Shown here: one piece after another, positions 51,776 to 61,118 of the stretch | Layout of the letters: every line of letters starts with the position of its first letter | Numbering within the stretch: position 1 is the stretch's first letter | NCBI GenBank assembly: GCA_937892925.1 | Contig: CALBHX010000116.1 | Coordinates: 1-64,000, forward strand | DNA from: an uncultured Lentisphaeraceae bacterium | GTDB lineage: Bacteria > Verrucomicrobiota > Kiritimatiellia > RFP12 > DVOR01 | Direction of reading: 5' to 3' | Length of the DNA stretch: 64,000 nt | Made by a program: the position numbers and the translations under genes | The notes under the pieces: model-generated | Database searches by the model: none | Seen by the model: only the letters and a program-made list of their open reading frames with translations | Told to the model about the DNA's origin: nothing

Positions 51776-53094
51776 ACTCGGCGTTTGATCAACTGAGTAT
51801 CCCGTTGCGCCGCGCCATCACGGAGATGGGTTATCAGAAGCCTTCCCCAATTCAGACTCAGGCCATTGCCCCGATTTTAGCCGGGCGAGATGTGATGGGC
51901 TGTGCCCAGACGGGAACAGGTAAGACGGCCGCATTTGCACTCCCTCTGTTGCATCGCCTGGAGCAGGCGCATACGGCTACGCTCCCGGGGCGTCCGCGGG
52001 TGTTGATTCTGGCGCCGACACGGGAACTTGCGGCTCAGATAGGTGAGAGTGTGCGGGCATATTCGGTCTATCAAACGATTTCAAGTGCGGTGATATTTGG
52101 CGGAGTAAGCCTCAATCCGCAGATTGAAGCTCTGCGTAAGGGGGTGACGGTTCTGGTGGCTACACCCGGGCGGTTGCTGGATTTATGTACTCAGCGGGTA
52201 CTTTCCCTTGAAGCTGTTCAGTCGGTGGTGCTCGATGAGGCCGATCGGATGTTGGACATGGGTTTTCTGCCGGACATCCGTAAGATTCTTGAACGCCTTC
52301 CGGAACGACGGCAATCCCTCTTTTTCTCGGCCACGTTGTCGCCGGCGGTCACGGAGCTGGCGCAAAGCTTCATTCGCACTAAGCCGGTGGTTATCCGTGT
52401 AGATCCCGGGGAACCGGCTGTAGAGCGGATTCGCCAGCGGGTTTATTTTGTGGATAAGGAAAAGAAGTATTCGTTGCTGAAGTGGGTGCTGGATAATCCG
52501 CATTGTTTCCGTGTGATCGTCTTCCCGCGGATGAAACATGGTGCGGACCGCCTGTGTAAACAGCTTTCGCGTGATGGGTTCCCAGCGGCGGCATTGCATG
52601 GAGATAAGAGCCAGGGTGCGCGCTTGCGGGCGTTGGAGGACTTCCGCTCCGGTAAGATTCAGGTGTTGGTAGCTACAGATATTGCCGCGCGCGGTATTGA
52701 TGTGGATGATGTAACCCACGTCGTCAACTATGATCTACCAGATGAACCGGAAACGTATGTTCACCGGATTGGCCGCACGGCACGAGCCGGTGCGGGAGGG
52801 GAAGCGATCAGCCTGGTTTGCGCACATGATCGACAGGCGTTGCGGGAGATAGAGCGCTTTATCGGGCGGGGTATTCCGCAGGAACAGGAACAGCCCTTTC
52901 ATTCGGAAGCTGCCCGCACGGCAATGGGGGCGGATGCCATTCGGCCGAAACGATCGGGGCACAACCGCTCCGGTGCTCGTCCCTCTGTACATCGGTCTTC
53001 AACCCAGGCGGCGTCCGGCGCATTGTACCCTCCGCGCTCGCGCGGTACGAAGCCAACCCAAACGCCATTTTATGCGAGGAGAAAGCCATGCTGA
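51772..53094 (+). CDS. rhlE: DEAD-box RNA helicase, RhlE-like
   Basis: A 440-residue RNA helicase with the compact RhlE layout: YQKPSPIQTQAIAPILAGRD (Q motif), AQTGTGKTAAFALPLL (Walker A, ~47), APTRELAAQIGESV, TPGRLLDLC, LDEADRMLDMGF (~151), SATLSP, VATDIAARGIDVDDV and HRIGRTARAG. The ~75-residue C-terminal tail is basic and disordered (Arg, Ser, Pro-rich). Its ATG overlaps the stop of the upstream DeaD-like gene and its end overlaps queD by 7 bp, so the three genes should be co-translated. Paired helicase genes imply related but non-identical RNA targets; that is inference. Confidence 0.92.
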   Translation: MNSAFDQLSIPLRRAITEMGYQKPSPIQTQAIAPILAGRDVMGCAQTGTGKTAAFALPLLHRLEQAHTATLPGRPRVLILAPTRELAAQIGESVRAYSVYQTISSAVIFGGVSLNPQIEALRKGVTVLVATPGRLLDLCTQRVLSLEAVQSVVLDEADRMLDMGFLPDIRKILERLPERRQSLFFSATLSPAVTELAQSFIRTKPVVIRVDPGEPAVERIRQRVYFVDKEKKYSLLKWVLDNPHCFRVIVFPRMKHGADRLCKQLSRDGFPAAALHGDKSQGARLRALEDFRSGKIQVLVATDIAARGIDVDDVTHVVNYDLPDEPETYVHRIGRTARAGAGGEAISLVCAHDRQALREIERFIGRGIPQEQEQPFHSEAARTAMGADAIRPKRSGHNRSGARPSVHRSSTQAASGALYPPRSRGTKPTQTPFYARRKPC

Positions 53095-53528
53095 TTGTGG
53101 AAAAGACGGTTTCGTTTGATGCTGCGCACCTGCTTACAGGGCATGGCGGGCAATGCCGGAATCTTCACGGGCACACGTATCGTGTAACGGTTGAGCTGGG
53201 CAATGTGCCGCATGTACCGGGGCAGCCGGAAGATATGGTGATGGACTTCAAGGAAGTTAAGGCGGTGCTGACGGAAGAGATTGTGGCTTGCTGCGACCAT
53301 GCGTTTCTCTGCAATACGGCTTCGGAGGTGGAGAAGGATATAGCCGCAACGCTTCGGAAGCACGGCTTGCGTGTATATGAGCTTCCGCATCGCTCCACAT
53401 CGGAGCTTCTGGCGAAGCACTTTTTCGAAAAGATTGCGGCGCGGGGGCTGCCGGTACTCTCGGTCTCTGTTAGTGAGACGCCGGAATCTCGTGCTACATA
53501 TTGTCGTACGGCGACAGATGCGCTTTAA
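53088..53528 (+). CDS. queD: 6-carboxy-tetrahydropterin synthase family protein (QueD)
   Basis: A 146-residue PTPS/QueD-family protein, which turns dihydroneopterin triphosphate into 6-carboxy-tetrahydropterin on the way to queuosine. Zinc ligands are visible as FDAAHLL (first His) and CRNLHGHTYRV (two His, with the catalytic Cys at ~24), and EDMVMDFKEVK, CDHAFL and the C-terminal VSETPESRATY follow the family pattern. It starts inside the end of the helicase gene (7-bp overlap). Other queuosine genes are not in the window. Confidence 0.92.
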   Translation: MLIVEKTVSFDAAHLLTGHGGQCRNLHGHTYRVTVELGNVPHVPGQPEDMVMDFKEVKAVLTEEIVACCDHAFLCNTASEVEKDIAATLRKHGLRVYELPHRSTSELLAKHFFEKIAARGLPVLSVSVSETPESRATYCRTATDAL

Positions 53529-53581
53529 AAATGGAAAATTGTTGCATTTTCGGGGTGAATAGCCCGGTCAAATTCTGATGG

Positions 53582-53607
53582 CGGGGGCTGAAATGTCCCC
53601 GTTTTTT
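53582..53607 (+). terminator. Terminator after queD
   Basis: CGGGG and CCCCG pair across a 10-nt loop and are followed by six T residues. It lies 53 nt after the queD stop. Confidence 0.75.
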
Positions 53608-53910
53608 GTGTTGCGTGCCGGCAGAGAAACGGGTCTCATAAAGTGGGGCTCATGTGGTGTGAAACGGCGAAACACCTGGGGCGGGGCGGAGGCTTTGAGT
53701 AATTCTTTTGCAATCCGCTCGTATCTGTTATCAAACTTTGGTATCAAGCGCTTTGAGAATAGACCTTCAAGACCTTCAATCGCTTCTCAACTTCATTGAT
53801 AATTTCCCCTTTTTCATTCTCAATCATCCGTCTCGCCAAAAATCCCATCGGAACCCTGATATTTCAGCCATTTCCATCTATTCCCCATGCCCACCGCATG
53901 TGCGTTAAAT
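53608..53910. other. Intergenic stretch with a possible short minus-strand remnant
   Basis: A 34-codon minus-strand frame (53848 to 53744, MGFLARRMIENEKGEIINEV at its start) has a protein-like heptad pattern, and a short adjacent frame (RWKWLKYQGSDGIFGE) runs into it after a shift. This could be the remains of a small gene, but I do not recognise a family and do not call it. Confidence 0.3.
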
Positions 53911-53985
53911 CAGAGTCGAACTTGCCCCGGCTCAAAGCCCCGTCCCGACTGCGACGTGAACTTGGGGCGGACTTTGGAGACTCTG
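53911..53985. repeat. Copy B of the dispersed GC-rich stem-loop element
   Basis: An outer stem CAGAGTC/GACTCTG and an inner GCCCC/GGGGC bound the element. Its core GACGTGAACTTGGGGCGG (53953-53970) and left half (CGAACTTGCCCC) resemble copy A at 4807-4848. It sits between the convergent queD and lysE-like genes, where it might also limit read-through. Confidence 0.5.
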
Positions 53986-54092
53986 GCTGTCTGTTGTTTT
54001 GTTTAGGCGTGAGTAAGGAAACAATGGCGGAGGAACCGGAATAGGCGGATCCAAAAGGTATTTACAAAGGGAATATCAGGATAAAAGGGCGA

Positions 54093-54743
54093 TTACGCTT
54101 GCGTTATAGGGGCGCGATGCAGCACTCGGCGAAGGAGGGGAAGAAGAATCCAGCAGGCGATGGCAGCGACGGCCAGGGCGGCTCCGCGTCCTGTCCAGAT
54201 AGCAGCGGAGGGGTTTTCGCGTAAGAATGCAGAGAGCGTGCCGCCTAGCACGGCAAAAGCGCCCATTACTCCAACGGCACAGCAGGCAAATACCCCGCCC
54301 AGGAGTGTGAGCGACAGGCGTTTATGCGGGCAGGGGTTCGGAAGGAATTTGGGCAGAAAAGCCACAAAAAAGAGGATTACTTTAGGGTTCGAGAGGTTGA
54401 GCAGAATGCCTCGGGTGTAACAGGCGCTGAGGGCGTTTGTTTCGGCCTGCGCATTCAACATACCGGCGTGCGCCACCATGCCGTAGGCCACAAAGAGCAG
54501 ATAACAAGCGCCAAGTGCAGAAATCATGTCGGCCACGCGCGGGAAACGCTCCAGCAGAGCGGCCACGCCGAGAATAGCTAGGGTAATGTGGACGCAGAGA
54601 CCCGTGATGAGCCCGGCGGTTACGCAGAGCCCGGCGGCTGTACCCATGGCGGCGCTTTGCGCCAGCACGAAACAATTGTCAGGCCCTGGAGCCAGAGCCA
54701 GAAGCAGGCTGCTTCCGATGAAGAGCGGTAAGCGGGTTTTCAT
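54093..54743 (-). CDS. LysE/RhtB-family amino-acid exporter
   Basis: A 216-residue inner-membrane protein with about six helices. The family signature LALAPGPDNCFVLAQSAAMGTAAG (core ALAPGPDNCFVLAQ) lies at the N-terminus and LLNLSNPKVILFFVAFLPKF at ~118, both diagnostic of LysE-type translocators that export amino acids or derivatives. The substrate cannot be predicted. The ATG overlaps the maf stop by four bases. It is the last gene of the minus-strand string that begins with ruvB. Confidence 0.9.
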   Translation of the reverse strand: MKTRLPLFIGSSLLLALAPGPDNCFVLAQSAAMGTAAGLCVTAGLITGLCVHITLAILGVAALLERFPRVADMISALGACYLLFVAYGMVAHAGMLNAQAETNALSACYTRGILLNLSNPKVILFFVAFLPKFLPNPCPHKRLSLTLLGGVFACCAVGVMGAFAVLGGTLSAFLRENPSAAIWTGRGAALAVAAIACWILLPLLRRVLHRAPITQA

Positions 54744-55333
54744 GGCTGCCCTTCAGTATGGGCGGCGGCGTAACTCATGAGCCAATCGTGCACAACTCCG
54801 CGCGGCAGCCCCATGACGTTGGAATAGGAACCGATTCGCCCGGCAATGAGCAGCTCGCCATGTGCGTGAATATCATAGGCGCCTGCACGGTCATAGGGGC
54901 GGACGCGGTCGAGGTAGTCTTGCACGGTGGCGGCGCCATAGTGGCGGAAACGGAGACTGGTGGCTTCAATGCGCAGCTCCGGTTCGAGCGCATCTGGCGG
55001 CAGAAAGGCCACGGCGGTATAGACTTGCTGACATTTCCCGGCATAGGAGAGAAGCCATTCCTGCGCTTGCTGTTCGGTGCTCGGTTTGCCAAGGACATAT
55101 CCTTGAAACCAGACGACGGTGTCGGCGGCCAGAATCAGGGCGCGGGGATGATGTGTTTGTACGGCTCGCGCTTTTCTTCTGGCATTGGTGCCTACGGTGG
55201 CCACGGGGTCATCCGGAAAGGCTACTTCTTGACATCTGGAGAGGTGAACCTCGAAGGATAGACCGAGTGCGCGGAGAATGGCGGCGCGACGCGGCGAGGC
55301 GGAGGCTAAAATAAGCGGGGGAAGGTTAGACAT
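54740..55333 (-). CDS. maf: Maf/YhdE-family nucleotide pyrophosphatase
   Basis: A 197-residue house-cleaning pyrophosphatase of the Maf family, which hydrolyses dTTP, UTP or modified nucleotides and has been linked to septum control. Family motifs are LILASASPRRAAILRALG at the N-terminus, ALILAADTVVWFQGYVLGKP (~66) with the catalytic Asp, and GRIGSYSNVMGLP (~165). It lies 18 nt after the aminotransferase gene and overlaps the exporter start (ATGA). A small family variation is the long loop near residue 105. Confidence 0.92.
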   Translation of the reverse strand: MSNLPPLILASASPRRAAILRALGLSFEVHLSRCQEVAFPDDPVATVGTNARRKARAVQTHHPRALILAADTVVWFQGYVLGKPSTEQQAQEWLLSYAGKCQQVYTAVAFLPPDALEPELRIEATSLRFRHYGAATVQDYLDRVRPYDRAGAYDIHAHGELLIAGRIGSYSNVMGLPRGVVHDWLMSYAAAHTEGQP

Positions 55334-55351
55334 GGGCGGGCTTGGCGGGGT

Positions 55352-56518
55352 TTAACGCGGTAGAGAAGTGAGGGCATTGCCCATGCGTTCAAGCGCGGCA
55401 GAAAGGGTGGCAGTTTGCGTGGCGATGTTGATGCGCACCCACCCGGGCGCTCCAAAGATGGCGCCATCGTGCAGCGCTACGCCATGGCGCAGGAAGAAGT
55501 CGCGCGGCGTTTCGCCTTTCAGGTGCGGCATGAGCGCCCGGCAGTCCATAAAGGCCAGATAGGTGGCTTCGAGGCGGCAGAGGGGGAGTTTCCATTGTGC
55601 GGCGGCTTGCTCTAGCAGGGTGCGGTTGCGGCGGAGATAGGCAAGGAGACCTAGGCGCCAGGGCTCGCCGTGGCGGTATGCAGCTTCCGCACCGACCCAG
55701 CCAAAGAGGTTGACGGCGGGGACGATCTGGTCGTAGGAGCGCAGGAAATGTTCACGAAGGGCGGGGTTTGGAATGACGGCGAAGGCACATCCGAGCCCGG
55801 GGATATTGAAGGTTTTGCTAGGCGCAATAAAGGCCATCAGCCGGCTGCGTTCGCTGTCGTTTTTGGCCAATGAGAGCATGGGGTGATAACGATAGGGGGC
55901 GTCGAGTACAAGCCCTCCGTGAATTTCGTCATCGGCTATTAGGAGGTCGTATGTTTCGGCGCAGTCAATAACGCGCCGGAGTTCAGCTTCGCTCCACAGG
56001 TGGCCGAGAGGGTTTTCCGGGTTGCAGAAGAGCCAGCCACCGGCACCAGCAGCTGGGAGGGTAATTTCTGGGGGGAGCGGCGCGCCAAAGGGCGCCAACG
56101 GCACTTTCCGTTCGCGCAGGCCAACTTGGGTAACTGCGGACATGAAGTGATGATAGACCGGCTCGCCAACAAGTACATCGCTATGGTCTGGGCGAATATC
56201 GCGCAGCATTTTGCAGAAGAGATTAAGCGAGGTAACAACGCCGGGTTGAGGCACCACCCAGTCGGGGTCAATGTTCCATCCATAGAGCGCGTGATGATAG
56301 TCGATCATGGCCTGAATGGCGCGTTTGGAATCGGCAGCATAACCGAAGCAGCCCTCCTGTGCCCGGGCTGTGAGCGCCTGAATGAGTTCGTCAAAGGCGC
56401 GGAAGTCCATATCTGCAATCCACAACGGGATGACATCCGGGGGAAATTGCGACCATTTGATGCTGTCGCTGTTCCGCCGAGGAAGGGGTGTGTCAAAGAA
56501 GTCAAAGTCGTAGATCAT
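55352..56518 (-). CDS. PatB/MalY-type PLP-dependent aminotransferase or C-S lyase
   Basis: A 388-residue fold-type I PLP enzyme. Family features are IPLWIADMDFRAFDEL at the N-terminus, QPGVVTSLNLFCKML, LFCNPENPLGHLWSEAEL, IADDEIHGGLVLD, and the cofactor lysine in IAPSKTFNIPGL (~230). This group contains cystathionine beta-lyase-like enzymes (MalY, PatB), so a methionine or thiol-metabolism role is possible but not certain. The ATG at 56518 lies 9 nt after the murD stop; a TTG at 56530 overlapping that stop is an alternative start. Ribosome sites are weak for both. Confidence 0.88.
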   Translation of the reverse strand: MIYDFDFFDTPLPRRNSDSIKWSQFPPDVIPLWIADMDFRAFDELIQALTARAQEGCFGYAADSKRAIQAMIDYHHALYGWNIDPDWVVPQPGVVTSLNLFCKMLRDIRPDHSDVLVGEPVYHHFMSAVTQVGLRERKVPLAPFGAPLPPEITLPAAGAGGWLFCNPENPLGHLWSEAELRRVIDCAETYDLLIADDEIHGGLVLDAPYRYHPMLSLAKNDSERSRLMAFIAPSKTFNIPGLGCAFAVIPNPALREHFLRSYDQIVPAVNLFGWVGAEAAYRHGEPWRLGLLAYLRRNRTLLEQAAAQWKLPLCRLEATYLAFMDCRALMPHLKGETPRDFFLRHGVALHDGAIFGAPGWVRINIATQTATLSAALERMGNALTSLPR

Positions 56519-56526
56519 AACAATTC

Positions 56527-57864
56527 TCAAGTGGTGGGAAGTTGGGAGAGGCGCTTCATTTGTGCTGCAAAGTCGTTGCCGCGTGCCCCCATGCCCGTGT
56601 ATTGATCAAAACTGGCAGCTCCTGGGGAGAGAAGAATCGTATCGCCAGGGGCAGCATCGGCAAAGGCTTGTGCCACGGCTGCGGACAGCGTGCCGCATGG
56701 TGTGCAGGGGAGCATATGTTGCCAAGCCTGGCGGAGGGGCTCTTGAGCTTCACCGATAAGATAGGCATGGAGCGCAAATTGGCGCAGGTCATCTTCCAAA
56801 AAATCAAGATCCTGCTCTTTGAGTCGGCCGCCGGCAATGAGGCGCACACGCCCGCCGACCATCCGAAGGGCGGCTTGGGTGGCCGCCAGGGACGTAGCCT
56901 TTGAGTCGTCGATGAAAGTGACGCCGCGCAGCGTGCCCAGAGTCTGGAAACGATGGGGAAGCGGTTGATAGGCAGCAAACCCGGCCGCGATGGCTTCCGG
57001 GGAGAGCCCACACGCGGTGAGCATGGCGGCAATCAGCGCTGCGGCGTTTCCAAGCACGGGATTATTGAATGTTCCGGAGACCGGGATATGTATTTCTCCA
57101 TGAACAATGCCGCCGGGGACATACCGCCAATCTACCCAAGGTTCTGAGCCGAACCGCAACAGCTCAACACCCTGCGGGATACCCAGCGGTGAGAGCCCCC
57201 AGGGAAGGAAGGCTTTACATATGCCGGGGCGCTGTGCTTGAAACAGGCGCATTTTCAGCCGGCTGTAAACGTCCATGCTCTTGTGTCGATCCAGGTGGTC
57301 GGCCTGAATGTTAAGGACGGCGGCAAGACGGGGGGCGAAGGTGCGTGTATACTCCATTTGGAACGAGGAAACTTCTGTTACGGCGATAACGCCGCGCCCA
57401 GCTTCGGGGCAATCTAATACACGTTCACACAATGGCGTCCCAAAGTTTCCTGCAGTAACGGCTGAGTGGCCGGCCAATGTCAGCGTATCAGTTAGGCACT
57501 TGACAACAGAGCTTTTACCCTTGCTTCCCGTAATGGCCAGAAGATCTCCCTGCCAATAGATGGAGCCGAGTTCCAGTTCTGAGATGATGGCAAGGCCTCG
57601 GTCGCGCGCCGCAATGACCCAGGGGTGTTCCGGAGAGAGCGCGGGTGATACGATGGCCAGGTCATAGGAGCCATCGGGCAAGTGATCCCGCCCGGCACGC
57701 AGGCAACTGATTCCATCGGCTCCAAATTCTGCCAGCCGTTCAGCCGTCCAGTTTTCATCGACTACAGAGGCTTGCCCTTGCTGAGCCAGAATCAGCCGAG
57801 CCGCGGCGTGTCCACTTCGCCCGGCTCCAAGAATCAATGCATTCCGGTGGTCATAACGTGCCAT
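56527..57864 (-). CDS. murD: UDP-N-acetylmuramoylalanine-D-glutamate ligase
   Basis: A 445-residue Mur ligase that adds D-glutamate to UDP-MurNAc-L-Ala in peptidoglycan synthesis. The N-terminal Rossmann-like part (ALILGAGRSGHAAARLIL) binds the nucleotide; the ATP loop is AITGSKGKSSVVKCL (~113), then VTEVSSFQME, LNIQADHLDRHKSM and FIDDSKATSLAATQAAL (~308) with family residues, and LLSPGAASFDQYTGMGARGNDF near the end. The ATG at 57864 overlaps the preceding transferase gene by 14 bp; an upstream ATG at 57876 is less likely. Other mur genes are not adjacent, unlike a typical dcw cluster. Confidence 0.94.
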   Translation of the reverse strand: MARYDHRNALILGAGRSGHAAARLILAQQGQASVVDENWTAERLAEFGADGISCLRAGRDHLPDGSYDLAIVSPALSPEHPWVIAARDRGLAIISELELGSIYWQGDLLAITGSKGKSSVVKCLTDTLTLAGHSAVTAGNFGTPLCERVLDCPEAGRGVIAVTEVSSFQMEYTRTFAPRLAAVLNIQADHLDRHKSMDVYSRLKMRLFQAQRPGICKAFLPWGLSPLGIPQGVELLRFGSEPWVDWRYVPGGIVHGEIHIPVSGTFNNPVLGNAAALIAAMLTACGLSPEAIAAGFAAYQPLPHRFQTLGTLRGVTFIDDSKATSLAATQAALRMVGGRVRLIAGGRLKEQDLDFLEDDLRQFALHAYLIGEAQEPLRQAWQHMLPCTPCGTLSAAVAQAFADAAPGDTILLSPGAASFDQYTGMGARGNDFAAQMKRLSQLPTT

Positions 57865-60800
57865 GATTGCCCCCATCCTGCTGCATTTGCGTGGTTAAGC
57901 GTTTCAATTCTGCCCGGCTGGCATCATCGAGTTCCTGTACACGGGCCTGAACTTCGGCCAAAAGCGCACGAGCTTGTTCTAGCTTCCCCTGGTGGAAGTT
58001 CAGCAGGGCGCGAGTGAGTTGGAGCCGAGGATCTCTAGGTTGTCCTTTGCGGAGCTCTTTGGCCATGGCGTCGGCGGTGTTCAGTTCGTTCTCAGCTTCT
58101 GACAGGCGCCCCATGGCAATTAGAGCGGCGGCGGCGGTTTCATATGCTACGGAGAGGTTTGGGGCTAATCGATAGGCCTGACGTGCGGTTGCCAGTGCGG
58201 CATTCCAGTCTCCTTGCCGCCGATAAACTTCGGCCAAGTCGTTGAAAGCTTCCGGAAGTGGGTGCTCAATCTGTGGATCGGTGGCAGCTTTCAGATAACG
58301 AGCGGCTCGGCTGAGGTCATTGGTTTGGAGGGCAAGGGAACCCATGACATAGTTGGAGAGAGGGTGTAACCGATCCTGATAAAGGAAATCGCGAGCGTGG
58401 CGTTCGGCGGATACGCGGTCGTTTAGGCGGATATCCAGCGACAGGATTGTATCGCGTAAGGCTGCCACGTCTGGATTTAGTGCATGGGCACGAAGATAAG
58501 CCGCGCGGGCGTTGGCTAACCGTCCTTCCCGTTCAGCCAATTGTGCCCGGATGATTTGAACGCAATAATGGTCGTCGGTCCCGGCGGCAGCGGACAGCCG
58601 CTGCAGGGTAGATGTGCGGAGGGTTTGAAGATCGCCTGCTTCCAATTGAAGCGTTGCCAGCATGGCCAGTGCTTCCACATGTTTGGGCTCGGATTTCAGG
58701 CAACGCTTTAATGCCGCCTGCGCCTGGATGGTCTCACCCGCTGCGGCGTGGCATAACGCCCGGTCATAGGCCAAAGCTTCCTTGCCCCCCAGAGCTTCGG
58801 CCTGCTCCAACAGTTGGAAGGCTTCTTTATAATTCTTCTCCTGCAATAATGCTCGGATGAGCGATCGAAGATAGGCCAGGCGTTGGGCGTCATCTTTCGC
58901 ATGGTCAAGCAGCCGGCGGTAACGTGCAACGGCTTCCTGACGCTTCCCAGGCGTTACATTATAAAGTGCGGCAATGGCTCCCTGGAACGCTTCACGCGTG
59001 TTGTCGTCGAGCATGGCAAGCGTCAAATCAAGACCGCTTAATGCTGCACCTGTCTGCCCGCTCATGGCCCACTGGCCGGCTAACGCACTGATCAACTGCG
59101 GCGAACGGATATAACCAAACGTTTGACTAAGTGTCCATAACTGATACTTTTTGCCGCTCAGCCGTTTTAACAAGTTACGAATCTCTCCTTCACACCACCT
59201 TTTCTTCTCCGGATGAAGCCCGCCGTGGATAAGTTCCAGAAGATTAAACAAGGCTGAAATATTTTCCGAATCATAGGCATATACGGCAGCGAATTGTTCC
59301 CAAGCCTGCTCCAACTGCCCGGCATCTGCCAGGAAAAAGGCAGTATTGTTTGCGACGAAGCTTATCTGCCGGCGCACTCGCTCGGCTAATAGGCGAAGCG
59401 GCGCAGCGGCTTCGTCCAACACGGCCTGCGGCGGCAATGCCGGGAAATAAACTGGCGTTGAATGCGTGGTTATGGCCTTATGCAGATGCGTTCGGTCAAT
59501 CGCTCCGCGGTACCACAACCGTTCCGGAAGCGGGTAGCGATTCCCCGTGAACCACAAATCCGGCAGGCCAATCGTTACAAATCGGCTTCCGGCTTCTGCA
59601 TCCTGCCGAAGCCAATCCTGAATGAACGGCACCATGCCCAAATCGAGTGAACGAATCAATTGTTCTCGTAATTCCGGCTTTGCTGCGAAATAACCAGAGT
59701 TCATCAGTGCTTGGCGCAAGCGGATCATGGCATCCGGGCGATGATCTTGTGCCAGCGAGAAATGGATTACTGGTATTTGACGCTCACGAAGGCGCAAAGC
59801 CAGCAGAGCATCCAGCGAAGGTTCCCCGAGAAGCCAGGTCTCTCCTCCTTTTGCACAATCCAGGAAAGCATCGGCCACACGCTTAGGTAAAGCCGCGGCA
59901 GCCGTATCTGCCTGCCATGCACGGATACTTGCCCAGCTGCCGCCCAACACCAGCATCAACAGCAATACCGGCACGGTTCCCCACGCCAGCCATTGCCCCA
60001 AACGCCGCACAGTCGGCGACTCTTCCGCCCCCTCGGCAGTTCGGTTCCCCAACGCCAGCAATACTCCGCCTCCTGCCGTAAGACCAGCTGCAAAGGCCAA
60101 CATGGCCGCCCAAACTGCAGCATTCGCCATCGGCCACTGCTTGTCCAAAAGCACGTACGGCGAAACCGGTATTGGAAAGACCGCAAGGATGACCAGTAAA
60201 ACGAGCGTTACGTAGGTAAAGAGCACTGCAGGCGACCGCCGATTATTCCCGATATCTCGTCCTAGCAGAAGTGCTAACACAAACGGCAATACACCAAAGA
60301 AACTGATGAGCAGCCAACTGCCTTGCTGGATCGAAAGTACGCCAGCCAGCCAATTCCGGGCAAATCCGCTCGCGGCAGCCCGCACAGTCTCTGCTCCGCC
60401 GGGAGCCATTCCCAATAGGACTGCTGCCGCAAATGTTCCTGTTACCCCAAGGCCAAAGGGGAACAACCACCGCCCGATAAGCGACTTGACTCCAAATCGT
60501 TCATCACTTCTCCAGGCAGAAATTCCCAGGACAAGCCAGGCTGCGATAGCAAGCACACCGACTGTTGGAGCCTCCGGAAGGGTCAACCCAAGGAAAAAGG
60601 AGGCAGCCAGAACTCGGTTTGGCGAAAAAGACGCCAATGCCCGCAAGGTAAACAACCAGCTTCCGGCCATGAGGAAAAGATCCACACTCTGTGCCTGCAC
60701 GTGTGTTCCAGCACGAAGAAAAGCCGGCGTGAGCAGCAGAGCAAATGCCGTCGTCAGCGAAGCCGCCCGCATGGCTGGCTCCAGTGCCGGCAGGGAGCGC

Positions 60801-61114
60801 GGATCCTGTGTAGCCGCCTTCAAAAACGTTCGTACCGCTGCGCATAAGAGCGCTACTGTGCATCCGCCCAGCATGACTGCCGCTAGATTTAGCCCGGCTA
60901 CTGTCTGCCCCGGCGGAAGCCAACGCCCAATCCCGCCGAGCAATGCCATCGCTAACGGGTGCTGTACGTGGCCGCTTGACCAGACGCCAAGCGTTTGCGC
61001 CAACCAGTCAGCATCCGCTCCCGGCCATACCCAGGGAGCTCGCAGGATAAACAGAATGATGAACGGCAGGCTCCATGGAAGCAGTGAAAGAGCCCAGGCA
61101 AAAGCGCGTTTCAT
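57851..61114 (-). CDS. Membrane glycosyltransferase-like protein (DUF2723-like) with TPR domain
   Basis: A 1,087-residue protein. The first ~430 residues hold around ten membrane helices with an opening similar to DUF2723/GT-C transferases (GADADWLAQTLGVWSSGHVQ, then HPLAMALLGGIGRWLPPGQT). The acidic GEL motif of classic DUF2723 is changed to ADADW. Residues ~560-1080 are tetratricopeptide repeats (for example HVEALAMLATLQLEAGDLQT and EAFNDLAEVYRRQGDWNAAL) predicted to face the periplasm. CGGAG precedes the ATG at 61114, which I prefer over the open frame back to 61189. It lies just after the GspG-like gene and overlaps murD. A role in O-linked glycan transfer or secretion quality control is inferred only. 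Confidence 0.8.
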   Translation of the reverse strand: MKRAFAWALSLLPWSLPFIILFILRAPWVWPGADADWLAQTLGVWSSGHVQHPLAMALLGGIGRWLPPGQTVAGLNLAAVMLGGCTVALLCAAVRTFLKAATQDPRSLPALEPAMRAASLTTAFALLLTPAFLRAGTHVQAQSVDLFLMAGSWLFTLRALASFSPNRVLAASFFLGLTLPEAPTVGVLAIAAWLVLGISAWRSDERFGVKSLIGRWLFPFGLGVTGTFAAAVLLGMAPGGAETVRAAASGFARNWLAGVLSIQQGSWLLISFFGVLPFVLALLLGRDIGNNRRSPAVLFTYVTLVLLVILAVFPIPVSPYVLLDKQWPMANAAVWAAMLAFAAGLTAGGGVLLALGNRTAEGAEESPTVRRLGQWLAWGTVPVLLLMLVLGGSWASIRAWQADTAAAALPKRVADAFLDCAKGGETWLLGEPSLDALLALRLRERQIPVIHFSLAQDHRPDAMIRLRQALMNSGYFAAKPELREQLIRSLDLGMVPFIQDWLRQDAEAGSRFVTIGLPDLWFTGNRYPLPERLWYRGAIDRTHLHKAITTHSTPVYFPALPPQAVLDEAAAPLRLLAERVRRQISFVANNTAFFLADAGQLEQAWEQFAAVYAYDSENISALFNLLELIHGGLHPEKKRWCEGEIRNLLKRLSGKKYQLWTLSQTFGYIRSPQLISALAGQWAMSGQTGAALSGLDLTLAMLDDNTREAFQGAIAALYNVTPGKRQEAVARYRRLLDHAKDDAQRLAYLRSLIRALLQEKNYKEAFQLLEQAEALGGKEALAYDRALCHAAAGETIQAQAALKRCLKSEPKHVEALAMLATLQLEAGDLQTLRTSTLQRLSAAAGTDDHYCVQIIRAQLAEREGRLANARAAYLRAHALNPDVAALRDTILSLDIRLNDRVSAERHARDFLYQDRLHPLSNYVMGSLALQTNDLSRAARYLKAATDPQIEHPLPEAFNDLAEVYRRQGDWNAALATARQAYRLAPNLSVAYETAAAALIAMGRLSEAENELNTADAMAKELRKGQPRDPRLQLTRALLNFHQGKLEQARALLAEVQARVQELDDASRAELKRLTTQMQQDGGNHGTL

Positions 61115-61118
61115 GGCA

